Shown here: positions 16,351 to 25,105 of the stretch, piece by piece
Layout: each line of letters opens with the position of its first letter
Position numbering within the stretch: position 1 is the stretch's first letter
NCBI GenBank assembly: GCA_023511625.1
Contig: JAIMBD010000002.1
Location: 62,001-126,000 of the forward strand
Direction: 5' to 3'
Source: Bacillota bacterium
GTDB lineage: Bacteria > Bacillota > Sulfobacillia > Sulfobacillales > Sulfobacillaceae
Length of the DNA stretch: 64,000 nucleotides
Program-made: the position numbers and the translations under genes
The notes under the pieces: generated by a model
Told to the model about the DNA's origin: nothing
The model's database searches: none
What the model saw: only the letters and a program-made list of their open reading frames with translations

Positions 16351-18006
16351 CTAAAGGTGTCCCCGCCACAAAGTCCGCAGGACCACGGCTGCTCCAAGCC
16401 CGCCGGAGCAGGCAAAGGCCCATCCCGCCCATCCTGAAGGCCATTGCCTGCCTCCGCCGCTGGCCACCACCAACCCCAACCCGACTGTGATTGCCCCCAA
16501 CAGCAGGGCGGCGGTAATCCGCGCAGCCACCTGCTCCCAATGGCGCGCGAGGTAGTCGAGGTGGCGGTCGTCGACGCGCAGGCGCACCGCGCCTTGTCCT
16601 AGTTGGCGCAGCGCCTCGTCTAGGTGATACGGGAGGCCCCACACGGTTTCGCCCCAGCGCCAGACGCGTTCCGGCAAGGCCGACGCCCAGCGGTGCGGCG
16701 CCCACTCGCTCCACCAAAGGCGCGGCCCCAATTCCTGTCCTAACTCCACCAACGAAAGGCGCGGGTCCAGCTGACGGACCACGCCGTCGGCGATGACGGC
16801 GGTTTTGGCCAGCAAGGCGTAGTCGGTCGGGATGCGCAGGCGAAAACGGCGGGCCACGCGCAAAAGGTCCCACAGCGCCTCGCCCATTTGAAACTGGTCC
16901 AGCCGGGCCTCGTAATAGCGCCGCCGCAGGCGGTCTACCGCTTCCGTCAACCCCGCCCGATCCAGCTCGGTAGGCGCCACCGCAAGGCCGATCAGCGCGT
17001 CGGCCACGGCCTCGGCTTGTCCTCGAGTCAGAGCCAAAATCAAGCGCACCGAGCGCTGGCGCATGGCCTCATCCAAGCGTCCCGCAAGCCCCCAATCTAG
17101 CCACACCAGGGTCCCATCGGGGTCGAGGTGAACATTCCCCGGGTGGGGATCGGCGTGAAAGAAGCCTTCCCCAAACACCTGGTGATACACGCCCAAGACG
17201 AAGCGTCGGGCCACCGACGCCGGGTCGAAACCCAGGCGGGCCAGCCCCTCCCGATCCGTCAACCGGGTCCCGCCGAGCCGCGTGGTGACCAGCACCGACG
17301 GTCCGGACAGCGACTCGATCACCTCGGGAACGGCATGCCCACTCAGTCCGGACATCACCGCTGCCGCCCGCTGGGTGTTGCGCGCCTCGGTGCGGAAGTC
17401 AAACTCCTGGCGCAACGTCTCGACCAGCTCGTCGACCAAGCGGCCCAATTCCAGCTCGCGCGCCCACTCCAACCGCCGCTCGGCCACCTCGGCCAAGCGG
17501 CGGACCAACGCCAGGTCCGCCTCGGCTTGGGACACGATGTCCGGGCGGCGGACCTTGACCACCACCGCTCGGCCATCGCGCAGCTCGGCGCCGTACACCT
17601 GCGCGACCGAAGCGGAGGCCAACGGCTCGAGATCCCAGCGGGCCAAGACCGTATCCACCGGGCGTCCCCAGGCCGCTTCGACTGCCTGCCAGGCGAGTCG
17701 GTTGTCAAAGGGTTCGACTGCGTCCTGCAAGTCGGCCAACGCCGCCACCAGTTCAGCGGGGAACAGGTCGGCCCTAAGGGAGGCCAACTGGCCGAGCTTG
17801 ACCCAGACCGGCCCGAGTTCCACGAGCAGCTGGCGGACTCGCTCGGGCCAGGGGACCGGAGACCGTCCCCAACGCGCGCGCCACCGGACCGGCCAGGGCA
17901 GGTGGGTAGCTAAGCCCAACCGGTCCACGACCAGACCAAACCCTTGCCGTGCCAGGGCTTCGGCCACCTGCCGGTACCGTTCCCACAGGGGGCGGCCGCC
18001 CTTCAC
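16351..18006 (-). CDS. ABC1/AarF/UbiB family atypical protein kinase
   Basis: A 551-residue member of the AarF/UbiB family. Family marks are KLGQLASLRADLFP (KxGQ motif), an alanine-rich ASASVAQVY loop replacing the glycine-rich loop, VKVRRP, the catalytic-loop analogue FHADPHPGNV and WLDWGLAG as the metal-binding analogue. Two hydrophobic C-terminal segments anchor it in the membrane. The family is linked to isoprenoid-lipid or quinone metabolism and binds ATP or ADP; the target here is unknown. I chose GTG 18006, which overlaps the iadA stop by four bases (GTGA). Confidence 0.9.
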   Translation of the reverse strand: MKGGRPLWERYRQVAEALARQGFGLVVDRLGLATHLPWPVRWRARWGRSPVPWPERVRQLLVELGPVWVKLGQLASLRADLFPAELVAALADLQDAVEPFDNRLAWQAVEAAWGRPVDTVLARWDLEPLASASVAQVYGAELRDGRAVVVKVRRPDIVSQAEADLALVRRLAEVAERRLEWARELELGRLVDELVETLRQEFDFRTEARNTQRAAAVMSGLSGHAVPEVIESLSGPSVLVTTRLGGTRLTDREGLARLGFDPASVARRFVLGVYHQVFGEGFFHADPHPGNVHLDPDGTLVWLDWGLAGRLDEAMRQRSVRLILALTRGQAEAVADALIGLAVAPTELDRAGLTEAVDRLRRRYYEARLDQFQMGEALWDLLRVARRFRLRIPTDYALLAKTAVIADGVVRQLDPRLSLVELGQELGPRLWWSEWAPHRWASALPERVWRWGETVWGLPYHLDEALRQLGQGAVRLRVDDRHLDYLARHWEQVAARITAALLLGAITVGLGLVVASGGGRQWPSGWAGWAFACSGGLGAAVVLRTLWRGHL

Positions 18007-19199
18007 TCTCGGCCCCGCTGCCTTTCGAAGGTGCCCCACACCACCGGCTCCCCTCCGTCCACCACCACCCGGCCCTGGGCCACTACCGACGCAATCCGGC
18101 CGTGGTCTGGGTCCACCAGGAGCCAGTCGGCGAACGCCCCCACCCCGATCCGGCCCACCCCGTTCAGGGCGAGCCGACGGGCTGGGTTGGCCGTGGCCGG
18201 AGCCAAGGCCTCCGGCCACGGCCACCCGAAGGTCGCCCGCAATTCCCACACCGCCCGCCACAGGGTGTCGGGACGTCCCACTCCCATGCCCACCATCCGC
18301 CCATCGGCGTCAAACTGCGGCGCCGAACCCCCTGCGTCCGAACTGAAGGTGATGTGGTGGAGAGGGACGCCCTGACGCCGCAGCCAATCGGCCGCGGCCG
18401 CCGCCGACACCGCGTCTGCATCGTCCGGGCTAGGCGCGATACCGGTCGTAAGGTCGACGGCTCCACCTTGGCGCCCCCACGCCGCTGCTTGGATCAAGAG
18501 CGCCCGACGGCGATTCAAATGCGTGGGCAACAGGGCTGCAAGGGGCACATCGGCGCGCTCGACGAGGCGCACCAGCGGTTTTAGGCCCTCCGGCCCATCG
18601 CCGACATGAAGGTGCAGCACGCCCGCTTTGCCGCCTAAAAGTCCCCCGACGTGAGCCTCGCCGGCCAGCCGAGCCAGCTCGTCCTCCGACGGATGACTGC
18701 CGCGAAAATCGCTTAGCGCGATTTCCCCGACCCCGATCACCCGGTCGATCAAGATCACGTCATCCCGCAACGAACCGGTAAGGGTACGGGTGCTGGTGGA
18801 ATAGGCGCCGGTGTAGATCCAGGTGTGTAGCCCTTCGTCGGCCAGAGCCCGCGCTTTGGCCAGCAGCTCGGCCACCGACCGCGTAGTGCCATCGGTCCCG
18901 AGCACGCCCACTGCTGCGGTGATCCCGGCACGGGTCAAGGCGCTGAGCGCCAACTCCGGCGTGCGATACCGCGGTCCGCCCTCGCCGCCTCCGCCGGCGA
19001 AGTGTACGTGGAGGTCCACCAGTCCCGGAACCAGGCACAGGCCCCGTCCATCCTGCACCTGCCCCTCGCTCCAAGACGGCAGAGACAATCCGGAGCCGAT
19101 GGCCACCACGCGGTCGCCCACGGCTAACACGTCGACCCGGCCCAACGGCTCAGGTCCAAAGACCTCGGCCCCCTGGACCAAGAGCGACGGCACACTCAT
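18003..19199 (-). CDS. iadA: Beta-aspartyl (isoaspartyl) dipeptidase
   Basis: A 398-residue amidohydrolase that removes isoaspartyl residues from peptides. The metal motif HVHF appears after PGLVDL (about residues 64-67), GVLGTDGTTRS matches the IadA specificity loop, and the SDAGG motif near residue 300 gives the final metal-binding aspartate. The length is normal. It overlaps the upstream gene as ATGA and the downstream aarF gene as GTGA, so the three are probably translated from one message. Damaged-protein repair in dormant cells would be a fitting role, but that is inference. Confidence 0.88.
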   Translation of the reverse strand: MSVPSLLVQGAEVFGPEPLGRVDVLAVGDRVVAIGSGLSLPSWSEGQVQDGRGLCLVPGLVDLHVHFAGGGGEGGPRYRTPELALSALTRAGITAAVGVLGTDGTTRSVAELLAKARALADEGLHTWIYTGAYSTSTRTLTGSLRDDVILIDRVIGVGEIALSDFRGSHPSEDELARLAGEAHVGGLLGGKAGVLHLHVGDGPEGLKPLVRLVERADVPLAALLPTHLNRRRALLIQAAAWGRQGGAVDLTTGIAPSPDDADAVSAAAAADWLRRQGVPLHHITFSSDAGGSAPQFDADGRMVGMGVGRPDTLWRAVWELRATFGWPWPEALAPATANPARRLALNGVGRIGVGAFADWLLVDPDHGRIASVVAQGRVVVDGGEPVVWGTFERQRGRE

Positions 19200-19735
19200 G
19201 AGGAGGACTTGCCGGGGCCTTGGCCCAAGACCAGCTCGATCTTCCGCGCGATCTCCTGGCTTTCACGAATGACGGCTTTCAGCTTCTTGAGGTTGGCTTC
19301 GAGTTCCTGACTCAGCTCGTACTGAGCCTGGGTCAGCACGCCCGCCACCGATTGGGCCGTGGCCGCTGCCTTGGGCCGCACGGTGTAGCGTTTTCCACCG
19401 GCCCCGCTACTGCCGGCCCCGCTGCTCCGACTGCCGCCACTCCCAAGCCGCCCCCAGCGCTGCCCTCCTCCGGCGCCTCCGGCAGCCGCAGCGTTGTTCC
19501 CCCCTTGGCCGTTGGACGCCGACGGGTTTTGACTGGACTTTTGCAATGCCAAAAGCTCCTGGCGGACGATGGATTGAATCTCAGCGGCGCTTAACCCCGA
19601 CCCGGAACTGCCGCTTTGGTCCGCCGACCCCCCAGGCTCGGCCCCGCCGGACTGGGCACTTACGCCCAGTCGCGCGAGTTCCTGCCGGATCAGCTGGCGC
19701 AGGCCATTTGGGCCGGCGTTTTGCCCGTTCGCCAT
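19196..19735 (-). CDS. Low-complexity protein with repeated RQEL motif and C-terminal coiled coil
   Basis: I do not recognise this 179-residue protein. It contains two similar short helices, LIRQELARLGV (residues 13-23) and IVRQELLALQK (about residues 57-67). A flexible glycine-, serine- and alanine-rich stretch follows to about residue 120, then a basic patch KRYTVRPKAAA. A charged C-terminal coiled coil contains SQELEANLKKLKAVI. There is no signal peptide. The start is ATG 19735 behind a GGGGCGAAAGG sequence. It overlaps iadA by four bases (ATGA). It could be a structural or oligomerising protein, possibly spore-related given the setting, but nothing in the sequence proves that. Confidence 0.65.
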   Translation of the reverse strand: MANGQNAGPNGLRQLIRQELARLGVSAQSGGAEPGGSADQSGSSGSGLSAAEIQSIVRQELLALQKSSQNPSASNGQGGNNAAAAGGAGGGQRWGRLGSGGSRSSGAGSSGAGGKRYTVRPKAAATAQSVAGVLTQAQYELSQELEANLKKLKAVIRESQEIARKIELVLGQGPGKSSS

Positions 19736-19809
19736 ACCTTTCGCCCCTTTTCGTCGCTGGTGATGCCAAAAATAGTATGGCCGGAAGCGGGCTGGCTTAT
19801 GGGTTGGGT

Positions 19810-20820
19810 TCACCCTCGCTCCAGGTCGCGCACAGCCTGGGAGAGGTTGCCCACGGCGTAGATCTGCATGTGATACCCAAAGCGGGCCGCCGTGGCCTTA
19901 GCCTTGGCGTAATTCGCCACTGGACACAAAAACACGCTGGCACCGGCCTGGTGGACGGTGATGACCTTTTGCGCCACTCCGCCGATGGCCTCTACGGCCC
20001 CGTTGGGCGTGACTTCACCGGTCCCGGCCACGATTCGACCTCGGGCCAGGTTCTTTCCGGTGATCTGTTCGTAAATCTCTAACGCAAACATCATGCCGGC
20101 ACTGGGCCCGCCGATGTCGTTGCTGCGGATGGTGACCCGGCGCGGGATGACAAACCGCACGTCCGGGGCGATCAAGACCCCGATGGCCGGAGCCGGATCG
20201 TCGAACAACTTCATCGTCCGGATGGGGATCACCAACCGTTGGTGATTGCGGACCACTGTCACCGGGACCACCTCGCCCACCTGGAAGTGGTGCAACAAGA
20301 TGGTGCGCACCTGATCATAGCTGCGGATGGGATACGGGCCCAGGGCCACAATTCGGTCCCCGGCCTTGATCAGCCCACGCGCGGGTCCCGAGAGCACCCC
20401 TTCCACCAACGCCCCCGGCGCTGTCTCGACCCGAGCGTCTAGGCCTGCGAGTCGCTCACCGGCCACTTCCGCCGCCAACTTGCTCTGCTGCATCAGGTCG
20501 AGGTTGTACCGGGCGTACTGCTGCATATTCAGCCCTCCGGTGGCCTCTTGACTCGGCAACAGCTCGAGGGCAGGGTCTACGTGGGCCGCCAGGTAGACCA
20601 GCTCGTTGGCTTGGGCCAGGGTGACGGCCACCATCAACAGCTGGCCCGGCCCAGGGGCGTGCCCGCCTTCAACCTGGACCATCTGTCGCAGGTTCCCGGT
20701 AATTCCGGGGGCCACCACCACGTAGGACGTGGGCACAAACCAAAGTCCCACCCCCACCGCTACCACTGCCGCCAACGCCGCCACCAATCCGCTGAGCCAA
20801 CGCCGTTGCCGCACCGCCAT
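19810..20820 (-). CDS. ylbL: Membrane-anchored PDZ-Lon-type serine protease, YlbL family
   Basis: A 336-residue protease. One N-terminal transmembrane anchor (residues 9-30) is followed by a PDZ domain (about 135-200) and a Lon-type S16 domain with nucleophile S240 in GGPSAGM and base K285 in GGVAQK. The family includes Bacillus YlbL, which takes part in DNA-damage checkpoint recovery by degrading YneA. The domain faces outward by prediction. In Bacillus it lies close to ylbH (rsmD) and ylbI (coaD), and here those genes are 1-2 kb away on the same strand. Confidence 0.92.
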   Translation of the reverse strand: MAVRQRRWLSGLVAALAAVVAVGVGLWFVPTSYVVVAPGITGNLRQMVQVEGGHAPGPGQLLMVAVTLAQANELVYLAAHVDPALELLPSQEATGGLNMQQYARYNLDLMQQSKLAAEVAGERLAGLDARVETAPGALVEGVLSGPARGLIKAGDRIVALGPYPIRSYDQVRTILLHHFQVGEVVPVTVVRNHQRLVIPIRTMKLFDDPAPAIGVLIAPDVRFVIPRRVTIRSNDIGGPSAGMMFALEIYEQITGKNLARGRIVAGTGEVTPNGAVEAIGGVAQKVITVHQAGASVFLCPVANYAKAKATAARFGYHMQIYAVGNLSQAVRDLERG

Positions 20821-20976
20821 GCCCGTTGCTCCTTTCCCCGGGGCCGTATAGACCGCGGTCCACCAGATGCCCAGTCATTCTGTATGGGCGCGGGGCACCT
20901 GCCATCCCGCCATCCGCCATAAACCCGAGCCCCCGACCGTAAGATGGGGCACCAGCGCCCTACGAGGAGGGACGGC

Positions 20977-21654
20977 ATGTCTACTCTTGCTGCCGCTCCG
21001 GCCGGATGGAACGCGCTCCACAGCCTGATCACCGCCGCCATGGCCCAGTGGTGGGCGATACGGGTTCCCGTCCTCTTCGCCTCCCTCTTGGCGGCCGAGG
21101 GATTGCTGTGGACCTTCCCCGCTCTCGGCCCTTGGGCCCCCGTCCTCCTCAGTGTCTCCAGCTTTCCCCTCGTGGGGACCCTCTGGGCCCTGCCGCGCTC
21201 TGCGCGCCGCCTGTCGTCCCGCGCCCTGGTGGCGTCGACATTGTCCGCCAACCTCTATAATCCCTTGCTCTTCGCCCATCCCGGCCCCGTCCTGGCCCTC
21301 GACCTCCTTGCGCTGGCCGTGGGCGTAAGCCTCGCAAGACCGTTCTTCCCCCCGCGCCGCGCGGTCTTCCGCCATCCCGTGGAGGACGCCATGAACGCCA
21401 CCACCTGGCTCGGAGCAGGGATGATCGCCGCTAGTCTCCTGCACCACCTAGTCCCCCTCCCGACGGCATGGTGGGACCCCTTGACACCCGGAGCCCTCCC
21501 GCCATCCGGTGGGCTTACCCCTCTGGCCGTGGGGGGCATCGTCTGGATCCTCCCCTTGGCCTTAATCCTGCGCCGTCGCGGCCTACCGATCTGGCCGCTG
21601 CTGGTCAGCCGCGCCCTGATGGCGCTTTTGGCGACGGCGTGTTCTGGGTTCTGA
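20977..21654 (+). CDS. Predicted integral membrane protein of unknown function
   Basis: A 225-residue hydrophobic protein with about six predicted membrane spans, no signal motif that I recognise and no catalytic signature. The start is ATG 20977, seven bases after GAGGAGGGA. It is divergent from ylbL and runs head-on into coaD, with the last 50 bases of both genes overlapping. It occupies the place where Bacillus has ylbJ, but its orientation is reversed and it is shorter, so I do not equate them. Confidence 0.65.
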   Translation: MSTLAAAPAGWNALHSLITAAMAQWWAIRVPVLFASLLAAEGLLWTFPALGPWAPVLLSVSSFPLVGTLWALPRSARRLSSRALVASTLSANLYNPLLFAHPGPVLALDLLALAVGVSLARPFFPPRRAVFRHPVEDAMNATTWLGAGMIAASLLHHLVPLPTAWWDPLTPGALPPSGGLTPLAVGGIVWILPLALILRRRGLPIWPLLVSRALMALLATACSGF

Positions 21655-22126
21655 CCCGATCGTGCAAGCGCTGGGCCACCACAGCAGGCACTGCGCTGCT
21701 CAAGTCGGCGCCGAAGGCCGCCATTTCCTTGACCAACGACGAACTCAGATGAGCCCAGCTGGGGTCGGTCGCCATAAAAACGGTGTGCACGGCGGGGTCC
21801 AGTCGCCGGTTGGCCTCGGCCAGAGCTGCTTCGTAAGCCCAGTCGGCGGCGTTGCGCACGCCGCGGATCAAGAGGGTGGCACCGAGGGCCCGTGCGGCCC
21901 GCACCGCCAAGTCTCGGCTCTGCCGCACGGCCACCCCCTTTACGTCCCCCAAGGCCTCGGCCACCATGGCCATCCGTTCCTCCGCCGAAAACCAGGGGCT
22001 CTTGGCCGGATTGATGAGCACCACCACGGCCACCGGACCGAAAATGGCCGCCGCTCGCTGGATCACGTCGAGGTGGCCAAAGTGCACGGGGTCAAACGTC
22101 CCTGGAAAGATGGCCCGGAACTCCAC
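21605..22126 (-). CDS. coaD: Phosphopantetheine adenylyltransferase
   Basis: A 173-residue enzyme for the fourth step of coenzyme A synthesis: ATP plus 4'-phosphopantetheine to dephospho-CoA. It has the nucleotidyltransferase motif FPGTFDPVHFGHLD at residues 7-20, RGVRNAADWAYE, and a C-terminal HLSSSLVKE in place of the usual ISSTxVR. The ATG at 22126 lies 35 bases inside rsmD, the usual rsmD-coaD coupling. Its 3' end overlaps the opposing membrane protein gene by 50 bases. Confidence 0.95.
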   Translation of the reverse strand: MEFRAIFPGTFDPVHFGHLDVIQRAAAIFGPVAVVVLINPAKSPWFSAEERMAMVAEALGDVKGVAVRQSRDLAVRAARALGATLLIRGVRNAADWAYEAALAEANRRLDPAVHTVFMATDPSWAHLSSSLVKEMAAFGADLSSAVPAVVAQRLHDRVRTQNTPSPKAPSGRG

Positions 22127-22685
22127 GCTTGTCCTCTCCCTCAGGCCACCGATAATAGTGCAGGACGGTATCTCCGTAGCGTCGGCTCTGCCACGGGACC
22201 AGTCCCGGCACCGTCACCGGGGCCAGCTGTTTCGCCTGCTCCACCACCAACACCCCGTCGGGCGCAAGCAGTGCAGCCAGGTGAGAGCGCACGACCTCGC
22301 TGATCCCCACCTTCCACGGCGGATCGCAGACCACCACGTCGAATCGCGTCCCGCGGCGCCGAAGCCAGGTCACGGCCGTCTCGGCCCGCCAAGGCAGCAC
22401 CTCCACGGCCGCTTCCAGCCCCACCGCCTGGCGATTGCGCCGAATTAACGCCACGGCCGCCCGGTTGGGCTCGACGACCACGGCCCGGGCCCCTCGCGAA
22501 GCGGCCTCCAAGGCAATGCTTCCGGACCCGCCGTACAGGTCGAGCCAGCATCCGCCCACCACCTTGGCGGCCAAGGTGTCAAACAATGCCTCCCGCACCC
22601 GCGCCGCCGTGGGCCGCACGCCGGCCCCGGCGGGAACGCGCAGGCGCCGTCCGGCCGCCTGCCCCCCAGTGATCCGCACTGCCAT
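22092..22685 (-). CDS. rsmD: 16S rRNA (guanine(966)-N2)-methyltransferase
   Basis: A 197-residue SAM-dependent methyltransferase that modifies G966 of 16S rRNA. It carries the family start RITGGQAAGRRL, the SAM motif LYGGSGSIALEAASRGA and the catalytic VVCDPPW (DPPY/W). The start is ATG 22685 directly after AAGGAGGCG; an earlier in-frame ATG has no ribosome site. It precedes coaD, a widely conserved pair. Confidence 0.95.
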   Translation of the reverse strand: MAVRITGGQAAGRRLRVPAGAGVRPTAARVREALFDTLAAKVVGGCWLDLYGGSGSIALEAASRGARAVVVEPNRAAVALIRRNRQAVGLEAAVEVLPWRAETAVTWLRRRGTRFDVVVCDPPWKVGISEVVRSHLAALLAPDGVLVVEQAKQLAPVTVPGLVPWQSRRYGDTVLHYYRWPEGEDKRGVPGHLSRDV

Positions 22686-22744
22686 CGCCTCCTTCCGAGT
22701 ATAGCACGGGCCGACCTGGCGAATCGGGCAGGCAGTGCGGTGCC

Positions 22745-23542
22745 CTACCGGGATCGGGGCGCGCTCGCCCACGCGCCGGTAGAGCGCGAGATCTTAACGC
22801 CGGGGGAGGACGCCCCGGTATCGGAAGCGGCCAAAAGCTCGGTCAGCGTCACGGCCCGCCATCCCTGGGCCTCAAGATCGGCGAGGATGATGCGCAGTGC
22901 CGCCACCGTCTGGCTGCGGTCTCCGCCGCCATCGTGAAACAGGACGATGTCGCCCGGTTGCAGGTTCCCCATCACGCGCCGCACGATGGCGTCTGGGCCG
23001 GGGTTGGCCCAGTCCCGGGAATCTTCCGTCCACGACCACAGGGCCATGCTCAATCCGAGCGCGCGGTTGACCTTCACGGTGGCCGGTCCAAAGGCCCCAT
23101 AGGGCGGGCGCATCCAGGTCGGCGTCACTCCTGCAGCCGCGTGCACGGCGTCCTGGGTGCGTTGCAATTCTTGGCGGATGGCCTCTTCAGAGAGGTGGCG
23201 CAAGTTTTCATGTGACCAGGAGTGGTTGCCGACCTCCATCCCCGCGGCCACCTCCGCCCGTACCCATTGGGGGTAGCGCACCACCTGACGCCCGAGTACA
23301 AAAAAGGTGGCCCGGGCGTGGGCTTCGGTCAGCGCCGCCAAGATCTGCCCGGTGTAGGGAGGGTTAGGGCCGTCATCGAAGGTCAAGGCGACCACCTTGG
23401 CGGTGGTGGGCACGTACCACCACACTCCCGGGCGGTTTTGTCCCCGCTCTCCGGCCTGAGAACGGGTGGCCAAAAGCGCCCCCGCGACCAACACCGCCAT
23501 AGCCGGCCAAAGCCAATGGCGGCCTCGGGTCGGCGTCCTCAC
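22745..23542 (-). CDS. Polysaccharide deacetylase (PdaB-like, spore-type)
   Basis: A 265-residue NodB-domain protein with an N-terminal signal anchor (WLWPAMAVLVAGALLA). The catalytic motifs are TFDDGP, the zinc motif NHSWSHENLRHL, RPPYGAFGP and the C-terminal LFHDGGGDRS. Such enzymes remove acetyl groups from peptidoglycan; PdaB-type members are needed to keep spores intact. I chose GTG 23542, overlapping the yqhV stop (GTGA); ATG 23554 is an alternative. It forms a unit with DUF441 and yqhV. Confidence 0.85.
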   Translation of the reverse strand: MRTPTRGRHWLWPAMAVLVAGALLATRSQAGERGQNRPGVWWYVPTTAKVVALTFDDGPNPPYTGQILAALTEAHARATFFVLGRQVVRYPQWVRAEVAAGMEVGNHSWSHENLRHLSEEAIRQELQRTQDAVHAAAGVTPTWMRPPYGAFGPATVKVNRALGLSMALWSWTEDSRDWANPGPDAIVRRVMGNLQPGDIVLFHDGGGDRSQTVAALRIILADLEAQGWRAVTLTELLAASDTGASSPGVKISRSTGAWASAPRSR

Positions 23543-23826
23543 CGCCCCGTACCCCATAGGATCAGCAACACGCCCGCTCCGATCCAGACCAATTTGGGCC
23601 AGGGCATCCGGCTTGCCGCCAAACCCGCCAAGCCGAGGGCCATGGTGGTCGTCAAGACCAGGGGGCCGACGATACCGAGTAGCCCGTTGATCCGTACCGC
23701 CAAGTCCAGCCGTCCCCCGCGCCACATCAACAGCGCGCCCGTCAATTCGATGGCCGCGGAAATCAGGCGCACGAGGACCATCCCGCGAAGGAATCCGTTA
23801 TCTGGCATCCCTACCCCCATCGTCAT
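23539..23826 (-). CDS. yqhV: YqhV family small membrane protein
   Basis: A protein of up to 95 residues with three hydrophobic segments and the YqhV-like core LVRLISAAIELTGALLM, then INGLLGIVGPLVLTTTM. In Bacillus yqhV lies at the start of the spoIIIA sporulation region; its function is unknown. The start is uncertain: ATGs at 23826, 23820, 23808 and 23781 are all in frame and only weak ribosome sites are visible. It lies between DUF441 and a polysaccharide deacetylase. Confidence 0.75.
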   Translation of the reverse strand: MTMGVGMPDNGFLRGMVLVRLISAAIELTGALLMWRGGRLDLAVRINGLLGIVGPLVLTTTMALGLAGLAASRMPWPKLVWIGAGVLLILWGTGR

Positions 23827-23828
23827 CG

Positions 23829-24299
23829 TCAGCGCAGCATGCCGCCGATCCACTGCACCACCGTGAGCAGCAAATAGGTGACCCCCGCCGCCATCAGGGG
23901 ACCCACGGGGATCCCCCCCCAGGCGATCACGCCGATGATCGACCCCACGATAAGGCCGACCATCATATGGGCGTTGTCCGCTAACAATTTGAGGCCCCGC
24001 CCGTTGAGATGAGTGGCCACGGCCCCGCCGACTACGGCCAGAAGCCCGGGCAGACTCCAGAAGTACTGCCAGATTTCGCCGGGTTTGACCCGTCCGTCGG
24101 CAAACGGCACCAACATCGCCATGGTCAGAAACAGCAGGCCAATTTCTACCCCGCGGTGCTCCAGCAGGGCGAACAAAAACTGGGCCCGCGTCAACCGAAT
24201 CACCAAGAGGATGGCCGCGCTGGCCGCGACCAAGGTCGACTGGGCCCAAAGCCCGAGGATGAGCAGGATCAACAGCCCAATCGTCGCGGTAGTCAACAT
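23829..24299 (-). CDS. DUF441 / UPF0756 membrane protein (YtwI-like)
   Basis: A 156-residue membrane protein with about four spans and the family's HRGVEIGLLFLTMAMLVPFA and PGLLAVVGGAVATHLNGRG segments, the latter typical of UPF0756. The function is unknown. It leads a short operon with yqhV and the deacetylase. It starts 51 bases past the comB terminator on the same strand, so it probably has its own promoter. Confidence 0.85.
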   Translation of the reverse strand: MLTTATIGLLILLILGLWAQSTLVAASAAILLVIRLTRAQFLFALLEHRGVEIGLLFLTMAMLVPFADGRVKPGEIWQYFWSLPGLLAVVGGAVATHLNGRGLKLLADNAHMMVGLIVGSIIGVIAWGGIPVGPLMAAGVTYLLLTVVQWIGGMLR

Positions 24300-24349
24300 G
24301 CGGCTCCCCCCGCCCGCCGAACCGCTACTAGGCTATGAGGGGCGTCCCA

Positions 24350-24380
24350 CAAAAAGACCGGCCCGCATGGAGGCCGGTCT
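24350..24380 (-). terminator. Intrinsic terminator of comA-comB
   Basis: On the minus strand AGACCGGCC, an eight-base loop and GGCCGGTCT form a perfect nine-base stem (24380-24355), followed by TTTTTG. It starts 27 bases after the comB stop. Confidence 0.9.
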
Positions 24381-24406
24381 GGCGAGCCGGATTCCGGCGG
24401 CTGCCG

Positions 24407-25105
24407 TCAGGGACCGGCGTAAAACCAACCGTCGGCCCCGCGGACCGGAACCACCGCAAAATCGTCTACCCGCGCCGCATCTTCGATGTCGCCCTCAAGG
24501 TGCATGGCCTCCAACTCTCGCCCGTGGGCGGCCGTCCGCAGAGCCCCGAGCAGATCCCGGCGGTGTTGGCGCCACACCGCGACGGCGATGCGGGCGCCAT
24601 CGCCCCATCCCTCCTCTGGCCACTGCTCCACCAACGCGCCAGCCGCCAACACGTCTTCGAGGGCCGGATGCCCGTGTCCTCCGGCACAGACCACCAAGGC
24701 CTCATCCCCAACCGCCGTAAGCGCCTGGGCGGCCGCCGACGCATTGACCAACGCTGCCGCCGCCAGCCACGCCGCGCCCACACAGCGGGCGATGGCCTGG
24801 GTCCCATTAGAGGTGGTCAGGATCACCCGGCGGCCGGCGACGCGTTCGGATCCGTACTCCCGGGGAGAGTTGCCGGCGTCGAACCCTTTGGGGCGGCGGT
24901 TGTTGCGTTCACCCCCCACCAGGGCTTCGGGGTAGCGGGCGCGAAGGGCGAGGGCCTGTTCCATCTCGGCCACCGGCAACACCGCCGTGCCGCCGTGGGC
25001 CAAAATGGTCACCATGGTGGTGGTGGCGCGCAGTGTATCCACCACGGCCACGGCGCGCCCGATCAACTCCCCGCTCACCTCTTGCCAGCGCAGGACGACG
25101 TCAAT
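24407..25105 (-). CDS. comB: 2-phosphosulfolactate phosphatase
   Basis: A protein of about 232 residues in the ComB family, hydrolysing 2-phosphosulfolactate to sulfolactate. The family marks VVDTLRATTTMVT, VGGERNNRRPKGFDAGNSP and TSNGTQAI are clear. The conserved N-terminal strand IDVVL is encoded upstream of the first standard in-frame start (GTG 25078). No ATG, GTG or TTG exists there; the candidate is ATT at 25105, which overlaps the comA stop, or ACG at 25114, eight bases from an AGGAGG. I place the start at 25105 tentatively. With comA it makes sulfolactate, a known spore constituent in Bacillus. Confidence 0.85.
   Translation of the reverse strand: MDVVLRWQEVSGELIGRAVAVVDTLRATTTMVTILAHGGTAVLPVAEMEQALALRARYPEALVGGERNNRRPKGFDAGNSPREYGSERVAGRRVILTTSNGTQAIARCVGAAWLAAAALVNASAAAQALTAVGDEALVVCAGGHGHPALEDVLAAGALVEQWPEEGWGDGARIAVAVWRQHRRDLLGALRTAAHGRELEAMHLEGDIEDAARVDDFAVVPVRGADGWFYAGP

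Noticed and set aside
22698-22703. TATACT as a -10 box for rsmD
   Set aside because: It is only 13 bases from the start codon, so the transcript would begin within the ribosome site; no matching -35 was seen.
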